A stretch of 64,000 nt of DNA, from contig JAVBKU010000004.1 in NCBI GenBank assembly GCA_031553875.1, positions 1 to 64,000 on the forward strand, in the 5' to 3' direction. The translations under genes and the position numbers were made by a program. The DNA comes from JAVBKU01 sp031553875 (GTDB lineage Bacteria; Bacteroidota; Bacteroidia; Bacteroidales; Rikenellaceae). Under the pieces are notes generated by a model, which had not been told where the DNA came from, ran no database searches, and saw only the letters and a list, made by a program, of their open reading frames with translations. Below, in pieces: positions 44,493 through 52,432 of this stretch; positions within the stretch are counted from its first letter, which is position 1; every line of letters starts with the position of its first letter.

Positions 44493-45599
44493 ATGAAAAA
44501 CTTTACTTTTTCGGGCCTTTTTTCAGTCCTGCTGGCCGCCTCGGCCCTGATAGCATCGTCATGCGGTAAGGACGACGGCCCCGGCCCCGACGCCAACTTA
44601 GATATCTATGCCGGGGGATATTATTACAACACCGCTGCCAGTAAGGATATCGCGTGCTACTGGAAGAACGGCGCTCGTGTCGTCTTGAGTTTGCCGCCGG
44701 GCCAAGGGAGTGCCAGGTGCTTCTCTATCTCTGTCGATGCCGGGGTGGTGTATGCGGTCGGTGAATACGTAAATAGTGGAGGCGTGACTACGGCGTGTAT
44801 GTGGATCGATGGCGTCCATAGCGATATGCCTGTTCCTGTGGGGACAACGGTATCTACATGCAGATCTGTCGTCGTAGCCGGCGGAGAGGTCTATACGGCG
44901 GGCGATTACATATTGTCCGGAGAATCCAAGCCGTGTTATTGGACAGGCAGCTCCCGTACCGACATGGAGGGACACGTAGGGGTAACAGGCGTCAAATGTA
45001 ACTCCATAGCCGTGGACGGCGGTGTAGTATATGTGTCGGGAAGAAGCCCGATCCAAATACATCGTTGGATCGACGGAGTGAAGACCAACCTGCCTGTTCC
45101 TTATATGGGAGGGGGCTTCTATGGTGAGGCTTATTCCGTAGCGGCGAGAGGTGGCGCCGTCTATATCGTCGGCGACTATGCCGATGATGGGGCGGATGTT
45201 TTTCACCCTAACGTGCGCGCTGGCTACTGGAGTAATGCAGACTGGAGCGACACCTACCACAATCTCGACTTTCCGACCGGGAATGTCTCCAGTAGCGCCA
45301 GGGCTGTGACCATCGGCGCTGACGGCAAGGTCTATATAGCGGGTCGTTACGGCGAGCCGGATAGCAGCAACGAGCGGGCCTGCTATTGGGTCGACGGCGT
45401 CTTCACTCCTATAAATTCATCATCAGAGGCTTTCGCCACGTCCATAGCGGTCAACGGAAATAAAGTGTACGTGGGAGGGCGGATCGGTAGTGCTGCGTAT
45501 TATTGGAGAAACGGCACGGCGGTCAAGCTCAGTACTCCTTCGGGGTCAGCCTACACGGAATGTACCTCTATTGTCGTGCTGCCTAAGGAGCCTAATTAG
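44493..45599 (+). CDS. Lipoprotein with seven propeller-like repeats, function unknown
   Basis: The 368-aa protein has a lipoprotein signal (lipobox ASSC near residue 24) and a short GKDDGPGPD linker. Then come seven repeats of roughly 45-55 residues with the pattern VYxxGxY...ACYWxDG...SIxVxGGxVY. The repeats begin at IYAGGYY, VYAVGEY, VYTAGDY, VYVSGRS, VYIVGDY, VYIAGRY, and VYVGGRI. The count and the short hydrophobic strands suggest a seven-bladed beta-propeller on the cell surface or facing the periplasm. I recognise no named family and no catalytic motif. A binding or adhesion role is possible. It is monocistronic, with a TATCTTTC box at 44431-44438. Confidence 0.82.
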   Translation: MKNFTFSGLFSVLLAASALIASSCGKDDGPGPDANLDIYAGGYYYNTAASKDIACYWKNGARVVLSLPPGQGSARCFSISVDAGVVYAVGEYVNSGGVTTACMWIDGVHSDMPVPVGTTVSTCRSVVVAGGEVYTAGDYILSGESKPCYWTGSSRTDMEGHVGVTGVKCNSIAVDGGVVYVSGRSPIQIHRWIDGVKTNLPVPYMGGGFYGEAYSVAARGGAVYIVGDYADDGADVFHPNVRAGYWSNADWSDTYHNLDFPTGNVSSSARAVTIGADGKVYIAGRYGEPDSSNERACYWVDGVFTPINSSSEAFATSIAVNGNKVYVGGRIGSAAYYWRNGTAVKLSTPSGSAYTECTSIVVLPKEPN

Positions 45600-46050
45600 A
45601 GAGGCCCGATTAGAGGGGCGGCCGAGTTTGTTTCACCGGACCGCTATCTTTTCGTCTGCCGCCATCTTTTCACCTGCCCGTAAAAAGACAAAAGGAGGGA
45701 ACCTCACGGTTGCCTCCTTTCACCAGAGAGTTGCCTCTCTAAACTACTAACCCAAACTTAAATAAATGAAGAAACCCTATTTCAACTAAACCTTGTGTAA
45801 GGTCCGATGTTAAAATATCTATTAAAGGTTTAACCAAATAGTGTGCCAAGAATCCCGGAAACTATCCGCCGCCGATAATTATTATACCTTTTTATAATGA
45901 TCGCCGCAATTTTTAATAGTTTAGGCGCGCGGAGGCGGGAAGGACATACATATAAAAACAGCAGGGCGACCATAACGGTCGCCCTGCCTCTTGTATTCCA
46001 ACCAACTAATAATTATGAATCACGCGCTGCCGCCACGGCGGTCACAGCCC
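45600..46050. other. Gene-free stretch with hairpins
   Basis: It holds an AAAGGAGG/CCTCCTTT hairpin with inner AACC/GGTT (45691-45720), a GAGAG/CTCTC hairpin just after it, and a CTTAAATAAATGAAG segment that looks like a Bacteroidota gene start but stops after seven codons. This may be a remnant leader. The terminator at 45961-45987 belongs to the minus-strand small ORF. Confidence 0.45.
45961..45987 (-). terminator. Terminator of the small acidic ORF
   Basis: GCAGGGCGACC/GGTCGCCCTGC is an 11-bp perfect stem over 5 bases. On the minus strand it is followed by TGTTTTTATA, so it ends minus-strand transcription 63 bases past the small ORF stop. Confidence 0.82.
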
Positions 46051-46185
46051 TCAGGCCAACACGCTTTTTAGGATGCGGTCCAACGCTAACAGGTCATAAT
46101 CGCCTCTGATAACTTCCGAGTCGAACAACCGTTCGTTTTCAATGTCCACATCATTCTGGTAAAGATCGGAGTCGTTGTCGGTCAT
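46051..46185 (-). CDS. Small acidic protein, 44 aa, unknown
   Basis: An ATG at 46185 opens 44 codons ending in TGA at 46051. The product runs MTDNDSDLYQNDVDIE, then NERLFDSEVIRGDYD, and ends LLALDRILKSVLA. It is strongly acidic with a possibly helical, hydrophobic C-terminal end. Support: it lies on the same strand as greA, 119 bases downstream, and is followed by a strong intrinsic terminator that would otherwise have no gene. A greA terminator lies between, so it may have its own promoter, which I could not identify. I recognise no family. It could be a real small protein or a chance ORF in an ncRNA. Confidence 0.5.
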   Translation of the reverse strand: MTDNDSDLYQNDVDIENERLFDSEVIRGDYDLLALDRILKSVLA

Positions 46186-46267
46186 AGGCGAAATATGAAT
46201 TTTAAGTGTGTTTCTGTCTGTATAACGCCCGCGTCTCCTGCATATTGTGCTGTCCGTGAAATAAAAA

Positions 46268-46298
46268 ACGCGGCGGGTCCGGACAGACCCCGCCGCGC
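46268..46298 (-). terminator. greA terminator
   Basis: CGCGGCGGG-TC and GACCCCGCCGCG pair with a single bulge. TTTTTTAT follows on the minus strand, directly after the greA stop. Confidence 0.85.
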
Positions 46299-46304
46299 GG
46301 TATT

Positions 46305-46781
46305 TTACATGGAAATATCCAGTATCTCGAAGTGTATAACGCCCGAGGGAACGGTCACCTCCACCTTGTCGCCACGCTTCTTCCCCAGCAGGGCCTTGGC
46401 GATGGGTGTGCCGATAGAGAGCTTGCCCTCCTTGAGGTCGGCCTCGTTCTCAGATACGATGGTATACACGGCATTCTTACCCGTGTTGAGGTTCTTCAGT
46501 GTGACCTTATTGAGTATCTGCACCGTCTTGGTGTTGATACGCGATTCGTCGATTATGCGGGCGTTTGCTACGGTCTCTTCGAGTTTGGCAATGCGCATCT
46601 CCAGCATACCCTGCGCCTCCTTGGCCGCATCGTATTCAGCGTTTTCGGAGAGGTCGCCCTTGTCCCTGGCTTCGGCTATAGCCGCCGATGCGGCCGGACG
46701 TTCCACCGACCTCAAGTGTTCAAGCTCGGCCCTCAGTTTCTGGAAGCCTGCTTCGGTTAAATGAACAACTTTTGATGCCAT
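46305..46781 (-). CDS. greA: Transcription elongation factor GreA
   Basis: GreA rescues backtracked RNA polymerase by stimulating transcript cleavage. The 158-aa protein has the N-terminal coiled-coil (VHLTEAGFQKLRAELEHL) with the acidic tip ARDKGDLSENAEYDAAKEAQ, then the FKBP-like C-terminal domain (YTIVSENEADLKEGKLSI, PIAKALLGKKRGDKVEV). The length is canonical. Its -7 box lies about 95 bases upstream. Confidence 0.97.
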   Translation of the reverse strand: MASKVVHLTEAGFQKLRAELEHLRSVERPAASAAIAEARDKGDLSENAEYDAAKEAQGMLEMRIAKLEETVANARIIDESRINTKTVQILNKVTLKNLNTGKNAVYTIVSENEADLKEGKLSIGTPIAKALLGKKRGDKVEVTVPSGVIHFEILDISM

Positions 46782-47090
46782 AATTAAAAAATCTTAAATT
46801 GTTGGTTCGCGAAAAAGTAAAAAGAAAGAATCCTGGCCTCGTTTTAAGGAGGTCAGAACTCTTCCATTTCCCACAAAGGTAACACAGTTTTTTTAATTTG
46901 CAATACCCTGGCGGCGATTGTGACGATTTATGAAAGTGGGCAATAATTGCGTTTTAGCCCTGAATTATTGCTATTTGAGGGCGGAGCATTGGATTGTGGA
47001 CTAAAGTTTGTAAGTTTGTAAGAAGCTGCCCGTAACCGGCGGACGGCGCGGGCCGGACACTCCGGTTTCCGTAAACAAAAGTTTTCCCCT
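46782..47090. promoter_or_regulatory. Divergent greA / cls promoter region
   Basis: On the minus strand TACCTTTG (46874-46881) is the probable greA -7 box, leaving a leader of about 85 bases. On the plus strand TAAGTTTG (47011-47018) is a weaker candidate for the cardiolipin synthase gene. No ORF is seen in this 309-base gap. Confidence 0.5.
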
Positions 47091-48542
47091 ATGAAATTTA
47101 TCCCCGATTTTCCGACCGTAGTCACCCTGCTGTACATACTTTTCGTGGCGGTGAACGTGGTGATCGTGATACACGACAAGAAGGACCCCGTGAAGGCCCT
47201 GGCGTGGATCACGGTGATCGCTCTGTTGCCGGTTATAGGGTTTGTGTTTTACATGGTCTTCGGGCGCAACCACCGCAAGGCCAAAATGTTCAACCGCAAG
47301 GAACTGCGCGACCTCAAACAGCTCGCCGACATAAGCGAGCGGCAGGTGTATGAGATAAACTCGCCGCTGGCCCTACATGAGCCTGAAATAGCAGACAACA
47401 GGGATATAATAACCCTCCTGCTCAACAACAACAAAGCCCCGCTGACCGCTCACAACCGTGTGAAACTATTCTACGACGGGGCGACCACATTCGATGAGAT
47501 AAAAGCTGCCCTGCGTTCCGCGCGCCACCATATACACATGGAGTACTATATAATCGAGGACGACAACCTGGGGTGGGAGATAGCAGAGATACTTATCGAA
47601 AAGGCCCGCGAAGGGGTAGAGGTGAGGGTTATCTACGACGACGTGGGCAGCTGGGGTCTGGGGCGCAAGTACCTGCGCGCGTTGCGCAAGGAGGGCGTGG
47701 ATATACACTGCTTTATGAAGGTGGTGTTCCCGTGGCTCACGAGCAAGATCAACTACCGCAACCACCGCAAGATCGTCGTGGTCGACGGTAAGGTAGGCTT
47801 CACCGGTGGCATAAATATAGCCGACAGGTATATCCACGGTACCTCGCTGGGGGCGTGGAGGGATACCCACATGATGCTCGAGGGCGAAGGGGTGGCGATG
47901 CTCCAATCGGTGTTTGTCACCGACTGGTACTTTGTGACCGGCAAGCGCCTGACGCCACAAAACAAATATTTCCCGCGTACCTCGGTGCCTGAGGAACACC
48001 TGCTGCAGATCGCCTCCTCGGGGCCCGACTCCGACTGGGCGTCGATAATGCAGGCCTTCTTCGCCGCCATCACCAAGGCACAGCACCATATCTATATATC
48101 CTCGCCCTATTTCTTGCCCAACGAGGCGATACTCACGGCTATAAAAGTGGCGGCGTTGAGCGGCGTCGACGTGAGGATACTTATCCCCAGAAAGTCCGAC
48201 TCGAAGGTGGTCTACTGGGCTTCGCGATCTTACATCGGCGAACTTATGGATGCCAAGGTGAAGGTATACCTGTATAAGGCGGGCTTCAACCACTCCAAGC
48301 TGATAATGATCGACGGGGTGTTCAGCTCGGTGGGTACGGCGAATATGGATGTGAGGAGCTTCGAGGACAACTTCGAGGTGACAGCCATCATGTATGACAA
48401 GGGCATAACCGGCGAGTTGGAGGAATCATTCATGAATGACCTTGAGAAGAGCATGCTTATCTCCCAGAGTTTTTGGGAAAGCCGCCCGCTCAGCTTCAAG
48501 ATATACGAGGGATTCTCGAGACTGTTCTCGCCGTTGTTGTAG
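47091..48542 (+). CDS. cls: Cardiolipin synthase (phospholipase D family)
   Basis: The 483-aa protein has two N-terminal membrane helices (TVVTLLYILFVAVNVVIVI and ALAWITVIALLPVIGFVFYM). Two phospholipase-D HKD motifs follow: NYRNHRKIVVVDGKVGFTGG and FNHSKLIMIDGVFSSVGTANMD. This is the ClsA-type layout and length. It joins two phosphatidylglycerols into cardiolipin and glycerol at the inner membrane. Spaced away from neighbours, it seems monocistronic. Given the glycine-lipid genes at 32 kb, it adds to the lipid-modifying content of the window. Confidence 0.95.
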   Translation: MKFIPDFPTVVTLLYILFVAVNVVIVIHDKKDPVKALAWITVIALLPVIGFVFYMVFGRNHRKAKMFNRKELRDLKQLADISERQVYEINSPLALHEPEIADNRDIITLLLNNNKAPLTAHNRVKLFYDGATTFDEIKAALRSARHHIHMEYYIIEDDNLGWEIAEILIEKAREGVEVRVIYDDVGSWGLGRKYLRALRKEGVDIHCFMKVVFPWLTSKINYRNHRKIVVVDGKVGFTGGINIADRYIHGTSLGAWRDTHMMLEGEGVAMLQSVFVTDWYFVTGKRLTPQNKYFPRTSVPEEHLLQIASSGPDSDWASIMQAFFAAITKAQHHIYISSPYFLPNEAILTAIKVAALSGVDVRILIPRKSDSKVVYWASRSYIGELMDAKVKVYLYKAGFNHSKLIMIDGVFSSVGTANMDVRSFEDNFEVTAIMYDKGITGELEESFMNDLEKSMLISQSFWESRPLSFKIYEGFSRLFSPLL

Positions 48543-48554
48543 GGACGGAATAGG

Positions 48555-48623
48555 GTATCGCTACTTGCGATGCTCACCCGGGCGGCTCGACGCTTTGTGT
48601 CGCCCCCGCAGCCGCCCAGGTGA
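48555..48623 (-). repeat. Two-hairpin dispersed repeat, copy 2 (family C)
   Basis: Read on the minus strand: TCACCTGGGCGGCT...AGCCGCCCGGGTGA, inner CGAC/GTCG, then GCATCGC...GCGATAC. The stem positions that differ from copy 1 (41887-41954) change mostly in pairs. It lies between convergent cls and ahcY. Confidence 0.82.
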
Positions 48624-48681
48624 AAAAATATTCCCGTAGGCAGTAGATAATAAAGGTGAATCGCTTCGTGAAAACTAAGCG

Positions 48682-48702
48682 GCGGAGGATTTAATCCTCC
48701 GC
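48682..48702 (-). terminator. Hairpin after ahcY
   Basis: GCGGAGGA/TCCTCCGC with a 5-base loop, about 40 bases past the ahcY stop. No long T-run follows on the minus strand. Confidence 0.5.
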
Positions 48703-48739
48703 CCGCTGCTATTTGAGACGCAGACTTTTTAAAGCCGTC

Positions 48740-50152
48740 CTAATACCTATATATTTCTGCCTTATAGGGGCCCTCTACGGGTACGCCGATATAGTCGGCC
48801 TGCTCCTTGGTGAGGGTGGTCAGGCGTACGCCTAACTGTTCTAAGTGGAGGCGTGCCACCTCTTCGTCGAGGTGCTTGGGCAGGCAGGTCACGCCCACGG
48901 CCATATCCTTTGTCCACAGTTCTATCTGTGCGAGGGTCTGATTACTGAACGAGTTGCTCATCACGAACGAGGGGTGTCCCGTAGCGCAGCCCAGGTTGAC
49001 CAGGCGGCCTTCGGCGAGGATGAATATCGAACTGCCGGAGGGTAATGTATATTTATCTACTTGCGGCTTGATATTGGTCTTCGCCACGCCCTTGTGGCTC
49101 TCGAGGCGGACTATCTGTATCTCGTTGTCGAAGTGACCGATGTTGCAGACGATGCTCTGGTCCTTCATCGCGAGCATATGTTCGAGGGTGATTATGTCGC
49201 GGTTACCCGTGGTGGTCACGTAGATATTGGCCTCTTCGAGGGCATCTTCCACGCGCTTCACCTCGAAGCCTTCCATCGCCGCCTGCAGGGCGCAGATGGG
49301 ATCGATCTCGGTAACGATCACGCGGGCGCCGTAAGAGCGCATGCTGTGCGCGCATCCCTTACCCACGTCGCCGTAGCCGCAAACGCACACGACTTTACCC
49401 GCGATCATCACGTCCGTGGCCCTCTTGATACCGTCGGCCAGCGACTCGCGGCAGCCGTAGAGGTTGTCAAACTTGCTCTTGGTCACCGAGTCGTTGACGT
49501 TGATGGCCGGAACGAGCAGTTCGCCGCGCTCCTGCATCTGATAGAGGCGGTGTACGCCGGTGGTGGTCTCTTCGGACACGCCTTTCCATTCGGATACTGT
49601 ACGGTGCCACTTCTGCGAATCTTCCTTTAATAATGTATTGAGGGTGTCTATTATGACCTGTTCTTCCTGGCTTGAAGCCTTGTAGTCGAGTGTCGAGGCG
49701 TTTTTCTCCGCCGCGTAGCCCTTATGTATAAGGAGCGTGGCGTCGCCGCCGTCGTCCACGATAAGGCTAGGGCCCTTGCCGCCCTCGAACGAAAGCGCCA
49801 TGACAGTGCACCACCAATACTCTTCGAGGCTCTCACCCTTCCACGCGAATACGGGTACGCCCGCAGCGGCAATGGCCGCCGCCGCATGGTCCTGTGTGGA
49901 GAATATATTGCAACTGCACCAGCGTACCTCAGCGCCCAGTTCCACGAGGGTCTCGATCAGTACGGCGGTCTGTATGGTCATGTGCAGCGAGCCCATGATC
50001 CTCGCTCCTTTGAGGGGCTTGGCAGCGGCGTACTTGCGGCGGATAGACATCAGGCCGGGCATTTCTTTCTCGGCGATCTCTATCTCCTTGCAGCCCCAGT
50101 CGGCGAGTGAAATATCTGCAACCTTGTAGGGGAGTTTCTGGTCGATCATCAT
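48740..50152 (-). CDS. ahcY: Adenosylhomocysteinase
   Basis: AhcY splits S-adenosylhomocysteine into adenosine and homocysteine with bound NAD, clearing the product inhibitor of methyltransferases. The 470-aa protein shows [56 protein letters not shown], the NAD site [33 protein letters not shown], and a closing [17 protein letters not shown]. The length fits the family form that has the extra insertion. The start ATG at 50152 overlaps the stop of the riboflavin kinase gene (ATGA), so translation is coupled. Confidence 0.97.
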   Translation of the reverse strand: MMIDQKLPYKVADISLADWGCKEIEIAEKEMPGLMSIRRKYAAAKPLKGARIMGSLHMTIQTAVLIETLVELGAEVRWCSCNIFSTQDHAAAAIAAAGVPVFAWKGESLEEYWWCTVMALSFEGGKGPSLIVDDGGDATLLIHKGYAAEKNASTLDYKASSQEEQVIIDTLNTLLKEDSQKWHRTVSEWKGVSEETTTGVHRLYQMQERGELLVPAINVNDSVTKSKFDNLYGCRESLADGIKRATDVMIAGKVVCVCGYGDVGKGCAHSMRSYGARVIVTEIDPICALQAAMEGFEVKRVEDALEEANIYVTTTGNRDIITLEHMLAMKDQSIVCNIGHFDNEIQIVRLESHKGVAKTNIKPQVDKYTLPSGSSIFILAEGRLVNLGCATGHPSFVMSNSFSNQTLAQIELWTKDMAVGVTCLPKHLDEEVARLHLEQLGVRLTTLTKEQADYIGVPVEGPYKAEIYRY

Positions 50153-50520
50153 AGTGATATATGTTTTAAAATCTCTTGTTTGTCTTTGATTATTTGGGCT
50201 TTGAGCTCATCGACTGAGGCGAATTTACGCTCCGGGCGGATGAACTTCACGAGGCGCACGGTTATCTCCTTGCCGTAGAGATCGTCTTCGAAGCCGAGCA
50301 GGTGGGCCTCCAGCAGACGTCCCCGGCCAGGGCCAAAAGTGGGTTTACGGCCTACGCTGACCATGGCCCCGAACTTTTTTCCGGTTATTTCCACTTCGGC
50401 GGCATACACCCCGTCGGCCACCGGGTCATTGTCGGCAATGGCGATATTGGCCGTGGGGAAGCCCATTGTCCGTCCCAGCTTGTCGCCCTCGATTACCGTA
50501 CCTGTGAAAACAGTGTCCAT
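50149..50520 (-). CDS. Stand-alone riboflavin kinase (RibF C-terminal domain only)
   Basis: The 123-aa protein consists only of the flavokinase domain: [22 protein letters not shown] (the GFPTAN nucleotide motif), [21 protein letters not shown], and [31 protein letters not shown] with the catalytic Glu. The FMN adenylyltransferase half that precedes it in bacterial RibF is absent; the ATG at 50520 follows a promoter box by about 35 bases, so there is no room for it. It would make FMN from riboflavin. A second, full-length RibF may exist elsewhere. It is translationally coupled to ahcY, an unexpected pairing. Confidence 0.88.
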   Translation of the reverse strand: MDTVFTGTVIEGDKLGRTMGFPTANIAIADNDPVADGVYAAEVEITGKKFGAMVSVGRKPTFGPGRGRLLEAHLLGFEDDLYGKEITVRLVKFIRPERKFASVDELKAQIIKDKQEILKHISL

Positions 50521-50555
50521 AGCCCCTTGTCGTGCCCCCGTTTTCGGGAGAGGGG

Positions 50556-50563
50556 CAAAGGTA
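50556..50563 (-). promoter_or_regulatory. -7 box for riboflavin kinase-ahcY
   Basis: The minus strand reads TACCTTTG 36-43 bases before the kinase ATG. A weaker box for the opposite gene, TACCTTCG, is at 50614-50621. Confidence 0.6.
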
Positions 50564-50692
50564 GAAATAATAATATTTCTTTGAAAATTATAGGCAAACT
50601 CTAAAGAAATTTATACCTTCGCAGAGTGTTCCGCAGGGGTGTAGCTGTGCAATAGGTGAAGCCCCGGAATTAATTCACATCAAGCATTTTAT

Positions 50693-51859
50693 ATGGTATC
50701 CCAAGAATCGAAATCCAAGAAGATATACTACTCCATGGGCGAGGTGGCGGAGATGTTCGACGTCAACACCACACTTATCCGCTTTTGGGAGAGCAAGTTC
50801 GACATACTCAAGCCCCACAGGAATAAGAAGGGCAACCGCCTCTTTACCCCCGCCGACGTGGAGAACCTCAAGCTCATCTACCACCTCGTGAAGGAGAAGG
50901 GGATGACCCTTGCCGGAGCACAAAAGAGGCTCAAGGAGAACAGGGAGGGCATCAACCGCGACATGGAGATCATAGACCGTCTCCAGAATATCAGGGCGAT
51001 GCTTATGGAGATCAAGCAGGAGATGAAGGGCGGCGACTCCGACGACGAGATAGAGATAATCGTATCCGATGATCTGTCTGTGGATTACGACGCCTCTTCG
51101 GGCGAGGACAGTGTGGAGGAAGAACGGGTGGCGGTGGCTGCCGCCGGAGATGCCGAAGAAGAGGGTGACGCTCCCTGCGGCCCCGAGACGGAGACCGGAG
51201 CAGGGCCGGAGGCTGAGACTGAGGCTGAGGCCGGGTTGGGCGAAGCGGACGAACTGGACGGCGAGCCAGGGGCGGACGATGAGGAAATGGTATTCGACCT
51301 CGGACCCATGGCGGAACTTGTAGCGGAGATCGTATCCGAACCGATCCGGGAGTATATTCCCGGGCCTTCCGTAGATGAAGACACCGATCCGTGGACTCCG
51401 GAGAATGAAGAGGAAGTGTCGGTGACGGTCGATATTTATACCGAAGAACCGAATGCTGCTGAAACATCCGATGAAGGCGACGCTCCCTGCGGTCCGGAAC
51501 AGGAAGCCGTAGAGAATGAAATAAATGAACGCGAAATAATGGCCGGACATATACCGGAGGCCGAGCACGAATCGCCGTTTGATTCGGGACAGGAGGTCGC
51601 ACGGGAATATGAAGCGTCCGCTGCGGAGTGGATCCCGTCCGATGTTTTGTCAGAGCTGGATGAAAGTGAATTAGAGGTAGAGTTCACTGCTACAGATGTT
51701 CCCGCCGAGCCGGGTGACACTGGTTTTGAGGCTGCCCCTGCCGTTCCCGGTGATTTATTCGGGTCGGAGGGTACTCCCGCCGCTTCGCCTGACTCCACAA
51801 AAGACGACCGCGACTACGAAGTCCGCCGCCCGCAGGCCGTGGAGCAGACGTTGTTTTAA
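50693..51859 (+). CDS. MerR-family regulator with long acidic tail
   Basis: Residues 10-~80 are a MerR winged helix-turn-helix (KIYYSMGEVAEMFDVNTTLIRFWE, then NRLFTPADVENLKLI), followed by a short coiled coil to ~112. The remaining ~275 residues are very rich in Glu/Asp, Ala and Pro, almost without basic residues, and look disordered. The octamer GDAPCGPE occurs twice (158-165 and 262-269). MerR regulators normally end with a short effector domain, and this tail is far longer and carries no recognised ligand domain. It heads a co-directional group with a secreted protein, a Nif3-like gene and a zinc-ribbon gene (12-base gap to the next gene). Confidence 0.87.
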   Translation: MVSQESKSKKIYYSMGEVAEMFDVNTTLIRFWESKFDILKPHRNKKGNRLFTPADVENLKLIYHLVKEKGMTLAGAQKRLKENREGINRDMEIIDRLQNIRAMLMEIKQEMKGGDSDDEIEIIVSDDLSVDYDASSGEDSVEEERVAVAAAGDAEEEGDAPCGPETETGAGPEAETEAEAGLGEADELDGEPGADDEEMVFDLGPMAELVAEIVSEPIREYIPGPSVDEDTDPWTPENEEEVSVTVDIYTEEPNAAETSDEGDAPCGPEQEAVENEINEREIMAGHIPEAEHESPFDSGQEVAREYEASAAEWIPSDVLSELDESELEVEFTATDVPAEPGDTGFEAAPAVPGDLFGSEGTPAASPDSTKDDRDYEVRRPQAVEQTLF

Positions 51860-51871
51860 ACGATTTCGATT

Positions 51872-52432
51872 ATGAAACCAGTCAAGCGCATACTGTTGTT
51901 GGCATTTGCGCTGTCGATGTGTGTCGGCATGGCAGAGGCCCAGCCACCCAAGGGCAGCACTTTGTATCGTCTGATGGCGCATGATTGGAAAAATAATGGC
52001 AGACGCAGCCATTATATCATGAAATTTACACTGACGCGACTTTATGTAGATATAAAATCAGGTAAGACGCGTGTGAAATTTGGCATGGATTTTTATCTGA
52101 GCGATAAGGTCGAGTATACGTTTGATTCTTTGAAAGTCGGGAAGATATACAAAGGAGGATATATAATAGAGAGCCTTTCCAATGTTCGGGCTTCAGCCGT
52201 TAGTATACTTGAATTTGATGGTAAGAAACTGGTGGCATTGAGTCTCCCTGAGGAGGGGAACGTATATGTGGGAAGTGGGCCCATGACATTCTCAAAATTC
52301 AATTATGGCCGCGTACCCGATAAAAAATTATACGAGAAGGAAATTATAAGACCCCGGTCGCTTAGACTGAAACTTGCTAAAATCGAACGTGAAAGAAATA
52401 TTGAAATCCAATCACAATCTTCAAAGCCATGA
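51872..52432 (+). CDS. Secreted protein of unknown function, 186 aa
   Basis: A signal peptide (MKPVKRILLLAFALSMCVGMAEAQ) is followed by a 160-residue, strand-rich domain (YIMKFTLTRLYVDIKSG, VKFGMDFYLSDKVEYTFD, GKKLVALSLPEEGNVYVGSG) and a basic helical C-terminus (RPRSLRLKLAKIERERNIEIQ). I recognise no family. Its base composition is more AT-rich than the flanking genes, hinting at faster evolution or later arrival. It sits 12 bases after merR, and its stop overlaps the start of the Nif3-like gene (ATGA), so it is in the same operon. Confidence 0.78.
   Translation: MKPVKRILLLAFALSMCVGMAEAQPPKGSTLYRLMAHDWKNNGRRSHYIMKFTLTRLYVDIKSGKTRVKFGMDFYLSDKVEYTFDSLKVGKIYKGGYIIESLSNVRASAVSILEFDGKKLVALSLPEEGNVYVGSGPMTFSKFNYGRVPDKKLYEKEIIRPRSLRLKLAKIERERNIEIQSQSSKP

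Noticed and set aside
45961..45987. Plus-strand attenuator for an amino-acid operon
   Set aside because: The T-run is on the minus-strand side, and no biosynthetic operon follows on the plus strand.
45897..46109. 70-codon plus-strand frame over the hairpin at 45961
   Set aside because: It crosses a strong terminator hairpin and is antisense to the better-supported 44-codon ORF.
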